From positions 1-55,261 of IMG/VR virus record IMGVR_UViG_3300009159_000087: DNA of 55,261 bases. The stretch is one strand, 5' to 3'. Positions 28,064 through 37,622 of this stretch are shown here, in pieces. This stretch comes from a virus. Under the pieces are notes generated by a model, which saw nothing but the letters and a program-made list of their open reading frames with translations, had not been told where the DNA came from and did no database searches. The position numbers and the translations under genes are program-made. Each line of letters begins with the position of its first letter. Within the stretch, counting starts at the first letter, position 1.

Positions 28064-31000
28064 TTAGATACCTGTGCCTGGTGGTAAAGCTAATGCACGG
28101 ACATCAGTTAAAAATGGTACATTAGTATTATCATTTGTAGCGAGAACAATCTTAATTGCAAATTGACTGAATTGTGTATACGTCACACCACTTGTGCTTG
28201 TATAAGAAACTGTATCATCAGCATACGTATCTAAACCAGGAGCACATTCAAATTCTATTAAATTATCAGAAGATGCTGAGTAATTTGTAGATCCGGTTGT
28301 TGTGGTCATTAATTGCCAGCTAGAATCATCAAATGGTTGAATATCATTTCTATTTAAAATCTTATAGTAAACATAAATATTTGTGCCTTTTGGTCTATAA
28401 GCAGTATAATAAACTCTCAAATCACCAGAATCATTTCCTGGTGTTAATACTACTTTCTTAGTAAAATACTTAGCAACACCATTACCACCATTAGGACCAG
28501 TTTCACCACTAACAACAATTGAAACATTAGCATTACCACCACGGTTAGGATCAGTAATTGAAATTGTCGGTGTTGTTGTATAACCAGAACCAGGTTCAGT
28601 AAACACAATATCCTGAATTACATTAGCAACTACATTAGCGGTTGCAATAGCTTGAACACCAGCTAGATCATCTGGAGATGATATAGTTACAACTGTGTTG
28701 ACTGGATCGTAGCCTGTCCCGCCATCAAGAATAGTAACAATCGTATTAGATAATCCCATATTGTTAATACGATATTCAATATTATACAACGATAAACCAT
28801 CTTCAGAAATAACAGGAGATACTGTATCATCACCAGATGATAGTGTAGCATATAATATAAATGATGAATTAGAATTAGAAACCAATACTCTTTGGCCTTG
28901 GCCATCATTTAAAGTAATATCATCGTATGTTGGACAAGCAAATTTACCAGGAGTGACAGAAGTTTCAGCTGTATATGTTAAATCTGAAGCTTTTGTTGAT
29001 TTAAATGTATAATTAAGTCTAGTATTTGTTGGTACGAAATCTGTAGTTGTTATATTATACGCATCTGATAAAACATCTCTACCTGGTATTAAATTAAATA
29101 AATTAGAAACACCATTGGCGTCATAAAATGTTTTAACTGCTTGTGATGTTAATTTTCTATAAGGTAAATTTCTTGGAACAACAAAAGGTATTTTAGGTGT
29201 AGCCGATGTTCTGAATCTACAACGATCAATAATAAACATCAATGCTTTACTTTGATCAACAGACCATGTTATACCATTTTGTGATTCAAATAAACCACCA
29301 ACATACGGAGCAACACCAATTTTAGTAACAATAGTAGGAATTGGGTCTGAAGGTAAATTCTTAACAGATGATGGTATAGCTATTGCATTTTGAGCTGCCA
29401 AGAATAGATTATAATCTAATGATGATGACTCTAACATAAATGCATATAATATATTAGATTGAATATAAACTGGACTATTAAAAACAAATTCAGTAAATGT
29501 ATTTGAATCAAGATAATGTGGTGTTGATGAAGTCTTAACCATATCTGGAGTTAAAGTTACTATTGAATTATCCAATATTTTACCATTTGGATATCCATTT
29601 TCTGTTCCAAGAATGCTTAATGTAACCGGAGAATTTGTAGTGGTTGGTTTAGTTCTAAAGAATAACTTAATAGAATTGATAAACGCACCATTTGGAAAAT
29701 TCTCTTTACTGATAATAAATGTTTGTGCCACTGGATCTATACGAGGTGGTGGTGGTGGTGGAGGTATAGTCACCACAGATGTATTTGAAGATACTGATGT
29801 GTTTATTAATTGATTTGCTTGAGTTGCAGTTCTAGTAAATGTACCAGCAGCAGAATCAAGAGAAGCCGCAAAATCGATTCCTTGTGATCTAGTTGATAAA
29901 CCTGATGCAGTAAATGTAGCTTCGGCAAACGTTGTTGCTGAATATGGATCAGTAGGAATTAAACGATTATCAATTTTAAATAATCTTTCACCTGTTTTAA
30001 ATGAATTAGCGGGAATATTAAATACAGCTGATACAGAACCCGTTTCATCTGTTGATAGTTTAGGAACATTGTTTCCATTTCCACTATTTTCTCCAACAGT
30101 TCTTGCTATCACTATATTATTGGCTGTACCATCAATACTGTAAGATGAGGTAATATCACTAGAAACATTGGCATTATAACCCATAGATATATTAACATCT
30201 GAATCTAAAAAGCAGGTTGTATTTGGACCAATATATTTTGTAATTTTAGCAGTATATGTTTGTGGTTGTAATGTATAAGTTTTAGTAATAGTATCATATA
30301 AAACATTTGTTGAATTAATTTTAATGGTACAATTATTGTAATAGTCATTCGCTGTATTAGCTACACCGGATAAAGATATTTGTCTAACCTTAGTATAGTA
30401 AATACCACCACCAGGTAATCCTGTGTTTGAAGAAACATTAGTAATTGGTGCTGCCGATGGCAGTGCATCCGTGCTGAATACAATTGTACCTGTTGTGAAG
30501 GAACCCAACCAAGGACTTGTAGCAATAGCTAAACCAAACCAATTATTTCGGAAAGAATTACCATTTATTAATGATGATACTGCAGTAAATGAAACATTAT
30601 TTCTTCCGTTAAGTGAAGTGAATGTTGCTCTTCTTGTATTATTTCCATCATCAGTAAAGCTTAAAATATTACCATTAACTCTGACCTGGAAAGAAGATAA
30701 ATCAGACCAATTAGCGCCAATTTTAACATGGTGAGTAGATACGCCAGTGGTTGTAAAATTAAATATTGTAGAATTTGCTGTTGCATTTGTTAAAAATTGC
30801 CCAAATCCATTTGGACGGCTCCAGATACCAAATCTTGCATGCCATGGGAAGAGCAACCAAAAAGGTCTAACTCTATAGAAAGTGAAAGTGGCTGGTGTTG
30901 ATACACTCGGATCAGTCACAAATGTATTTGCAGTAACGCCACCACCAACACCAGAAACTAAACCACTTCTATGAATTGATATAATAGTATTAGTTGTTAC

Positions 31001-34000
31001 TGGTGTTCCAAAAGCGGTATTGCCTGTTCTAGAACCTGTAGTGTCGTATATAGAATTTTCAATCTTAGAGGCACCAGTTGGAGTTGTGCCAATATTACCT
31101 ATAATGGATAATCTAACATCGTTTGTATTTGGGTATCTGTAAACTGAACTAACCGTAGCTAGAGGATAAAAATTACTCTCAAAAAATTGTCCAATTAAAT
31201 CACCAGATTTGAATGTTCCAAAAACATCCTTTAATTCTATAGTATCTGTAGCATTAATATATCGATCAACGTTTACACCATCAAACCAAGCAGATACAGG
31301 AGTATTTGTTAATAATCCTTTAGCCGTGAATGCTAACTGTTGAGGTCTAATATAAGGTAAAATACTAATATCTGTGATATAACCATTTGTTTGATTATAT
31401 GTTGTACCTAATCTATCATAAGCACCTAAAACAGTTGATTGTGATAAAGTTGCATATGTCTGAGTTGTTGTGGTTGTGGTTGTAGATATTGTTGAACCAC
31501 CAGCGGATGTTGGCGTTGTTACTGAACTAACACTTGTTGATGCTTTTGTTGCTGATGTTCCTGGAACTGGTTTCCAGTCACCAACTTGTAAAACATTAAC
31601 ATTGTTACTTGCTTGGAATATTTGTAATGTTGGATCTACAATTAATAAATCAGGAAGAGCAGTATCATCTACCCAATTGTCCATTGGAGGATTCAACATC
31701 ATCGTACCTTGATTAACTCTAACAGCAAATGGATTAATATTAACAGTGTTACTTGCTAAAGGTTGTGAAGCAAGATTTGCTGTTGTATACGGTAATGTAA
31801 AGATAGTGGTTTCACCAATAGTTTTTACACTAAATCCTAAAGTGTTAGCTGTTGTTGGTGACAATTGTCCAAATGAATTACGAATTTGTAATGATTGCAA
31901 TGGGAAATTAGACACATCATGTGCAGCTGTTAATCTTTTTTCTCTACGACTAATAGAAGAATTGAAATCTAAATTGCTTGTATCAGCAGTAGCAAAACTA
32001 GAAAAATCATCTACAAGAATGCCATTTTTAAATCTATTAAGACCATTGACATCTGGTACTTGTAATGAATAAGCATTTTTTTCTAACGCATTAAGTGCTG
32101 TATAGTATTCAATATTATTAACACGATTTTCCATATTGGAAATGTCTTGCATTGTCCAACGTTTATGTTTTACTTTTTCAATTGATAGATTAGGTAAAAT
32201 TCCACTCCTCACTTCACCTGGAACGTAAGCCGTATATGCATCTAAAGATAGATTAGCAATAACTAAAGAACCATCAGGTTCGGTTGGATATAAAGGTGTA
32301 ACTGCTGGAGTACCTTCAATAATTTGAAAATTCTTGTCTTTACTTAAAATAAGTTTATCTTTTCTTGCCAAATAATAACTATAATCTGCATAAAATACTG
32401 ATCCATTAACAGGAATATATGAATAAGCATTATGAATGCCAAACGTAAATGATGTTTGAGCATTTACGACTTTTGGTCTAAAATCTAAACAATCTTTTAA
32501 TGAATATATTCTACCATTTTTAGCAGTGTATGTTGGAATTTGTGCATAAGATTCTGGTTGTGCTGATAATGGTGCTAAGTATGAATCAACAGAAAAATAA
32601 CCGTCACCTTGAGATGCTGAATGTTCATAATAATCAAATAAAACCAACAAATCACCTTTTGGTGCAGGTTTTCCTGGATTTAATTTAATAGATGCGTGAC
32701 CATAATAACTATCTCGTTGACCATTATCTAAAGAATAATATGGTGTAACATTATGTGCGTTATTATCTAACATTGAATCTGTTGGTAAAGTATCTTTTGA
32801 TAAAGTATCAATAATTTTTACAATACGTTTAACATCAGAAACATATAATAATTGGCCTGTTGATATTGATGTGATAGCATTTGCTTGAATTAATGTTTGG
32901 CCATCAACTAAAGAAACAAATACATTTCCATTAGCCGTAGTTGCACCAGATAAAGTAATTTTTGTACCTGTTGTATTGGCATATATTGTATTTGCTGTAT
33001 TTAAATTTTTAACTCTACGAATATAATTTGCATCATCAGCATCTGTAACAGAAACTTTAGTAGATACTGTAGCAGTGATACTCGCAAGTTGTGAACCTGG
33101 TTTTATATTTAATGTTGCTGTTTTTTGATCAAGTGATAAAGATACACTATTGATACATGCAGTATTACCGATAGCGCCAGTAGATTCATTAACAATAATA
33201 TAATCTGTTGGGTCTGTGCTTAAAAAAGCAAAAGGAGCTGAACCTAAATTTAAAGTTGCTGTCGTAGCACCAAAACTTTGATTTCTAAAAACATAAGTTG
33301 TTTCATAGAGTGTACCTGAAGTATTAGCTACATACGGATAACCAAGTTGATATACTAATTCTGGATTGGATGAAGCTTCAATCAATACTGTATTACCAGT
33401 AGCCAAATTATTATCTTTACTTTGAACGCTAATATTTGCATTTGCAGCAATTTTATAATTTGCTGGATTTATTTTCATCAAACATTCAACATCTTTAATT
33501 GCAAATCTTAAAGTTATATTAGATGTGGTGTCTAAAGTGACTGTAAATGGAGCATCAACAGTTAAAGTTTTTGTTGTTGGATTGTATGCTGTAACTTTAC
33601 GTGTGTCACCAGCACTTGTACCAGAATCAACTGTAAGAGTTACACCAACGTAAGCATCATTTACTGTTGAGAATTTACCTGTAATGTCAAACAAAGCAAC
33701 ATTAGCTGATGTGCTTCCAACTCTAACATTTGAAGACAATGTTGTATTAGTAATATCAGTTAGATATGCTTTGTAAATATATTGTGATGTTTGACTTGAA
33801 GTTCCACCTAAACGATCAAAATCAATAGCTCTAAGTTTAGCAGTACCAACCACGGTAGAATTATATGTAGCCGCATTAGCTGAGGTAGCAATCGTGCTAA
33901 TACTTGCTGAAGGAACAATATGAAAATCAACAGTAGGCATTGTTGATGAATCTGGAATACCATTTGCTGAGTCTACATAAAAATAATTACCATATTGAAT

Positions 34001-35086
34001 AAGTGTTGGATCATTATTAATATTTTTCTTTGTTCTTGATCTTGACGATGTGATTGTAAATTCTGATTGATTTTCTAAACGATATCCGTGAACATAAGCT
34101 ACACCTTTACCAATTTTTAAATCATAATAATCATTGTTATTTGTATTGGCTGATGGTGCTAATTTAAAATCGTTTACAATGTAATCACCAGATTCTTCAA
34201 ATGTTCTTTTAGCAAAATAATCATCGATTGTAGAATAAACTGTGCCGTCAATTTGTTTAAGTATATTACCATTTTCTACACGTAATACCTCAATAAAACC
34301 GTCATCATCACCTAGTGATAAAGGACGAGTTTCTAAATCTAATTGAATCACATAACGATCTGCACCAGGACCTTGATAGTTTGGTGATCCATCGGCAGGA
34401 TCCAATAGACTCACATCATCAACATAATCATAGATTGTTTCTATAATATTAAGACCAACTCTTAAAGAAGGAGTTACGCCGTATTTTTCTAGAATGACTG
34501 TTTGTGGTAATACATTAACAAAGTTGCCAATAGAATATGTGGTTTCGGTTATTAATGATTGATCAAAACCATTAATAACATAGAATACACCTTCTGAAAT
34601 CGAAGCAACTGAACTACTACCAGTAGCATTTAAATTAATAGCTTGACATTGTAGATTTACATTGTCTACCGAATAGATAACGTCAGAATCTTGGAACTGC
34701 GAACCAGATAAGTAAGAAACCACTAGTGTTGCAGGATCACCACCACCTTCTTCTGCAACAGCAAGAACACGAGCGATAGCATCGCCGGTTGCATTTTGAA
34801 TTAAAATACCATCAAACAGTGCAACATCTACTGGTGAACCATTCATTTCGGTATTAATTTTAATATATTGTGCTTTTAAATTGTAAGTAACTTTAGCACC
34901 AGATACCGGTGTATTTTTTTGAAATATATGGCTAGCAAACTTAGAGATTTGATCTTGTAAGATTGTTTGGGATTGTGTTAATTCACGTGCTTGAACCGCA
35001 TATCCAGGTTTAAAAAGAATCCTATGAAAATTCTTATTTGGATCAAAATCATCATAATACGGATCAACGTTAAAATTTAGTGCCAT
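28064..35086 (-). CDS. Giant baseplate/tail structural protein with DUF4815 N-terminus
   Basis: A 2340-residue protein, the largest in the window. The N-terminus (FNVDPYYDDFDPNKNFHRILFKPGYAVQARELTQSQTILQDQI) is characteristic of DUF4815 proteins of cyanophage-type T4-like viruses, which are virion structural proteins. Further along are long beta-rich stretches, a Thr-rich linker, a poly-proline run near residue 1775 (IPPPPPPPRIDPVAQTF) followed by a jelly-roll-like FPNGAFINSIKLFFRTKP region, and near residues 2115-2200 a GGTGYxP...GSGYTTTPTISI domain that recurs in gp6, gp7 and gp8. It is 10 bases after gp8. Inference: it replaces T4 gp10/gp11/gp12-type peripheral baseplate parts, which are absent here. 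Confidence 0.82.
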   Translation of the reverse strand: MALNFNVDPYYDDFDPNKNFHRILFKPGYAVQARELTQSQTILQDQISKFASHIFQKNTPVSGAKVTYNLKAQYIKINTEMNGSPVDVALFDGILIQNATGDAIARVLAVAEEGGGDPATLVVSYLSGSQFQDSDVIYSVDNVNLQCQAINLNATGSSSVASISEGVFYVINGFDQSLITETTYSIGNFVNVLPQTVILEKYGVTPSLRVGLNIIETIYDYVDDVSLLDPADGSPNYQGPGADRYVIQLDLETRPLSLGDDDGFIEVLRVENGNILKQIDGTVYSTIDDYFAKRTFEESGDYIVNDFKLAPSANTNNNDYYDLKIGKGVAYVHGYRLENQSEFTITSSRSRTKKNINNDPTLIQYGNYFYVDSANGIPDSSTMPTVDFHIVPSASISTIATSANAATYNSTVVGTAKLRAIDFDRLGGTSSQTSQYIYKAYLTDITNTTLSSNVRVGSTSANVALFDITGKFSTVNDAYVGVTLTVDSGTSAGDTRKVTAYNPTTKTLTVDAPFTVTLDTTSNITLRFAIKDVECLMKINPANYKIAANANISVQSKDNNLATGNTVLIEASSNPELVYQLGYPYVANTSGTLYETTYVFRNQSFGATTATLNLGSAPFAFLSTDPTDYIIVNESTGAIGNTACINSVSLSLDQKTATLNIKPGSQLASITATVSTKVSVTDADDANYIRRVKNLNTANTIYANTTGTKITLSGATTANGNVFVSLVDGQTLIQANAITSISTGQLLYVSDVKRIVKIIDTLSKDTLPTDSMLDNNAHNVTPYYSLDNGQRDSYYGHASIKLNPGKPAPKGDLLVLFDYYEHSASQGDGYFSVDSYLAPLSAQPESYAQIPTYTAKNGRIYSLKDCLDFRPKVVNAQTSFTFGIHNAYSYIPVNGSVFYADYSYYLARKDKLILSKDKNFQIIEGTPAVTPLYPTEPDGSLVIANLSLDAYTAYVPGEVRSGILPNLSIEKVKHKRWTMQDISNMENRVNNIEYYTALNALEKNAYSLQVPDVNGLNRFKNGILVDDFSSFATADTSNLDFNSSISRREKRLTAAHDVSNFPLQSLQIRNSFGQLSPTTANTLGFSVKTIGETTIFTLPYTTANLASQPLASNTVNINPFAVRVNQGTMMLNPPMDNWVDDTALPDLLIVDPTLQIFQASNNVNVLQVGDWKPVPGTSATKASTSVSSVTTPTSAGGSTISTTTTTTTQTYATLSQSTVLGAYDRLGTTYNQTNGYITDISILPYIRPQQLAFTAKGLLTNTPVSAWFDGVNVDRYINATDTIELKDVFGTFKSGDLIGQFFESNFYPLATVSSVYRYPNTNDVRLSIIGNIGTTPTGASKIENSIYDTTGSRTGNTAFGTPVTTNTIISIHRSGLVSGVGGGVTANTFVTDPSVSTPATFTFYRVRPFWLLFPWHARFGIWSRPNGFGQFLTNATANSTIFNFTTTGVSTHHVKIGANWSDLSSFQVRVNGNILSFTDDGNNTRRATFTSLNGRNNVSFTAVSSLINGNSFRNNWFGLAIATSPWLGSFTTGTIVFSTDALPSAAPITNVSSNTGLPGGGIYYTKVRQISLSGVANTANDYYNNCTIKINSTNVLYDTITKTYTLQPQTYTAKITKYIGPNTTCFLDSDVNISMGYNANVSSDITSSYSIDGTANNIVIARTVGENSGNGNNVPKLSTDETGSVSAVFNIPANSFKTGERLFKIDNRLIPTDPYSATTFAEATFTASGLSTRSQGIDFAASLDSAAGTFTRTATQANQLINTSVSSNTSVVTIPPPPPPPRIDPVAQTFIISKENFPNGAFINSIKLFFRTKPTTTNSPVTLSILGTENGYPNGKILDNSIVTLTPDMVKTSSTPHYLDSNTFTEFVFNSPVYIQSNILYAFMLESSSLDYNLFLAAQNAIAIPSSVKNLPSDPIPTIVTKIGVAPYVGGLFESQNGITWSVDQSKALMFIIDRCRFRTSATPKIPFVVPRNLPYRKLTSQAVKTFYDANGVSNLFNLIPGRDVLSDAYNITTTDFVPTNTRLNYTFKSTKASDLTYTAETSVTPGKFACPTYDDITLNDGQGQRVLVSNSNSSFILYATLSSGDDTVSPVISEDGLSLYNIEYRINNMGLSNTIVTILDGGTGYDPVNTVVTISSPDDLAGVQAIATANVVANVIQDIVFTEPGSGYTTTPTISITDPNRGGNANVSIVVSGETGPNGGNGVAKYFTKKVVLTPGNDSGDLRVYYTAYRPKGTNIYVYYKILNRNDIQPFDDSSWQLMTTTTGSTNYSASSDNLIEFECAPGLDTYADDTVSYTSTSGVTYTQFSQFAIKIVLATNDNTNVPFLTDVRALALPPGTGI

Positions 35087-35096
35087 TTTTTATCCT

Positions 35097-36479
35097 TTAA
35101 TTAAATCCTACAACTAATCTAACTTGCTCAGAACCATCCGAACTTCTTTGTGTTCCAGCTCTATTCTCTATGTATGTGATGTATCCTGAATAAGGAATAT
35201 AATCAGGTAGAGATACATTTAAAACTGTTCTGGTAGTTCCTGTTGTTTCACCAATAAGTGTAAAACCATTTGATGCTGTTCCAGTTGTATTTATGAGCCT
35301 TAATACATTGGTATCATTATTAAAACTTAAACATGTTCCACTAAATGTAGCATTAGCTAAATCAGTTCCTTGATATACAACTTCATCGGATGTATAAAAA
35401 TCAAAACCATTTGAAACTACCAAATCGGTAGTGGTTGAATATATTGGTTTCTGACATTGATTAGGAAAAGCACTCCTCGCAACAGGATTAATAACAAATC
35501 CGATTTGGCGATAATTAATATCTGTCGGTATTAAACTAGCTTCATCTTCAGTAAATGTATTAGTGACCATAATATTTTGAACACCAAATTCTTCAAATGG
35601 ATCAGAACCATGGCCACCTATAGGTGATACATTAGCACTAGCAATAGCACCACTACCTGTTGTAGAAATGATTTGCACATTAGCACTTGTATATCCTTCA
35701 CCTGCATCAGTGACAACATAATCAACAATTTCGCCGTTTTCAATTATAGCCGTGGCGACTGCCGGTCTTGTATTTGCACCAATAATTTTAATAATTGTGT
35801 TGGATGCATAACCTGAACCCCTAACTATAGGATTAACAACAGGAACATTACCAGAATTTACTGTATTTGCACCAATACCAGCTGGAATTGCTAAAGGTGT
35901 TGGCATCCAATCATCATCTAAAAATCTTTGTTTTAAAGCTGCATCAATAGTATAGATATAAACCCATTTGTAACCATCTGCGCCTGTATAAATTCCACTA
36001 GCATTTAAAGTACCTGGTTGAAAATAAGGTTCATCAGTAGAAGTACCACCGTTATTATTCCATAAACATTTAAATACTTGATCAAATCTATTTTTTACAT
36101 AAAATTTATAAATCATATAACCATTAGAATTACGAGCAATAATATCAATATCATCTCGATACATGTCATAATTAAATCCGGTAATCCAGTCGATACGGTC
36201 AATCATTGGTCGCATATCTTGTGGATAAACACGTTTGATAACAAACATATTTTTAAACACATCATTGATACTTTTTTGACTTAATGATGGTGTTGGTGGA
36301 AAATTTTCTTCATTAGCTTCCGTATTAGGATCATCCCATGGATCAACTCTAGACAAAAAACAATACTTAGTTGTTTTAGTAACATTAGTATCTGGAAGCT
36401 GAACAATAACTGAATCATAATATTGTTGAACTTCATGTGTTGCACCACCGTGGGTGACTACTCCTGTATTCGCTGACAT
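35097..36479 (-). CDS. gp8: Baseplate wedge protein gp8
   Basis: A 460-residue protein, longer than T4 gp8 (334). It shows the gp8 order: YCFLSRVDPWDDPNTEANEENFPPTPSLSQ, then a FKNMFVIKRVYPQDMRPMIDRIDW region, a DGYKWVYIYTID segment, and RQIGFVINPVARSAFPNQC near residue 330. The C-terminus GYITYIENRAGTQRSSDGSEQVRLVVGFN matches the family's end. The extra length is largely a GxGY repeat domain at about 212-285. In T4, gp8 is a dimeric wedge component joining gp7, gp6 and gp10. It follows the fibre gene by 7 bases. Confidence 0.88.
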   Translation of the reverse strand: MSANTGVVTHGGATHEVQQYYDSVIVQLPDTNVTKTTKYCFLSRVDPWDDPNTEANEENFPPTPSLSQKSINDVFKNMFVIKRVYPQDMRPMIDRIDWITGFNYDMYRDDIDIIARNSNGYMIYKFYVKNRFDQVFKCLWNNNGGTSTDEPYFQPGTLNASGIYTGADGYKWVYIYTIDAALKQRFLDDDWMPTPLAIPAGIGANTVNSGNVPVVNPIVRGSGYASNTIIKIIGANTRPAVATAIIENGEIVDYVVTDAGEGYTSANVQIISTTGSGAIASANVSPIGGHGSDPFEEFGVQNIMVTNTFTEDEASLIPTDINYRQIGFVINPVARSAFPNQCQKPIYSTTTDLVVSNGFDFYTSDEVVYQGTDLANATFSGTCLSFNNDTNVLRLINTTGTASNGFTLIGETTGTTRTVLNVSLPDYIPYSGYITYIENRAGTQRSSDGSEQVRLVVGFN

Positions 36480-36486
36480 ATTTTTC

Positions 36487-37605
36487 CTATTCTACTATCA
36501 TTATCCAAATTTTAGCTACATCATGTGGGGTATTATTAGGATTAACTCCTGGATCACCAGTATTAACTATAACTGCAGATGTAGTTGTTGCTTCAATATT
36601 AATTGTGTGATCAAAATTTCTATTAGCGCCTGAATCCCCTGGATTATATGTAGATACTGCACCAGTAACAACGTATGATGTGGTGGCCATTAAAGTTGTA
36701 AAGTTAATTTGATAACGTCCTGTACCTAATCGTGATACTGAAGAAATATTAAATCCTCTTTCTAAAGAGGCTATAGATCCTGAAATAGCTACAGTAGCAT
36801 AAGCTTTTATTACACCAGGAGTAATGGCATTTTTAACAGCATTATCAACATATCTAGTTGTTGCCAACATTGTGTTGCTTGAATTATTTGCTGCCGTTGG
36901 TGCAGTTACAATACCAGAAATAGCATCACCTGTTTTTAATACAGAATTATTCGCTTTAGTAAAAGCACCATTAGCAAATGAAGCTGCTGAATTTGCCGTA
37001 TTAAAAGCAACATTAGTTACATTGAAAGCATTATTTGCTTGTGCAAAAGCGGCATTAGCTCGATCAAAAGCACCACTTCCTGAAATAGTATTAGCAAAAT
37101 CATAAGCAGAATTAGCATGGTTGTAAGCAAGATTAGCAAAGCCATAAGATGAGTTAGCTCTAGTAAAAGCACCATTGGCAAATGATTGAGCTGAGCTAAT
37201 GTTTGTATTTTGAGTATTATTGATTGCTTGAGAAACGTTAGCAGATGTAAAAGCACCATTAGCAAATGAAGCCGAACTATTAGCAGTAACAAAAGCACCA
37301 TTGGCAAATGAGGCTGCATTATTAGCTTGGTTGAATGTTGCATTAGCTTGATTATATGCTGAATTGGCTTGATTAAATGCTATATTTGCATTCCAACCTA
37401 CTGATAGTGCTGTATTTGCTCTTAGAAAAGCTGAATTAGCATGAGCAAAAGCTACATAAGCAATCGCATTATCAGAAGTGAAAGTTCCCAATCTAATGTA
37501 ATGAGATACATTTGGACTAACAGCCAAATTTGCCACATAAAATATGGTATTGGTGTTATTCGATGTTGTTAATTCTGTTAGTTCGGTTAATTTAATATTA
37601 GCCAT
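36487..37605 (-). CDS. Tail fibre protein with AFxxANx heptad shaft, inserted between gp7 and gp8
   Basis: A 372-residue protein. The N-terminus (MANIKLTELTELTTSNNTNTIFYVANLAVSPNVSHYIRLG) is a short beta module seen at the start of aquatic phage fibres. Residues about 50-215 are AFxxANx heptads (AFNQANSAYNQANATFNQANN), then a Phage_fiber_2-like MLATTRYVDNAV motif near 248. The C-terminal about 105 residues (VIKAYATVAISGSIASLERGFN ... AKIWIMIVE) look like a receptor-binding tip: a beta domain beginning ITPGVIKAYA, as in many phage fibres. Its place between two wedge genes differs from T4, where gene 8 follows gene 7 directly. Confidence 0.82.
   Translation of the reverse strand: MANIKLTELTELTTSNNTNTIFYVANLAVSPNVSHYIRLGTFTSDNAIAYVAFAHANSAFLRANTALSVGWNANIAFNQANSAYNQANATFNQANNAASFANGAFVTANSSASFANGAFTSANVSQAINNTQNTNISSAQSFANGAFTRANSSYGFANLAYNHANSAYDFANTISGSGAFDRANAAFAQANNAFNVTNVAFNTANSAASFANGAFTKANNSVLKTGDAISGIVTAPTAANNSSNTMLATTRYVDNAVKNAITPGVIKAYATVAISGSIASLERGFNISSVSRLGTGRYQINFTTLMATTSYVVTGAVSTYNPGDSGANRNFDHTINIEATTTSAVIVNTGDPGVNPNNTPHDVAKIWIMIVE
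36945..37450 (-). repeat. 21-base coding repeats for AFxxANx heptads
   Basis: The same type of heptad-coding repeats as in the two S74 fibres, with shared phrases such as VSQAINNTQNTNISSAQSFA that also occur in the 1582-residue fibre, indicating common descent or recombination. Confidence 0.8.
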
Positions 37606-37622
37606 TTAAAGTCCTATATTTC

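Noticed and set aside
36740-36770. CCTCTTT...AAAGAGG inverted repeat near the end of the 372-residue fibre gene
   Set aside because: It lies inside coding sequence with no T tract after it on the transcribed strand, so it is not a convincing terminator.
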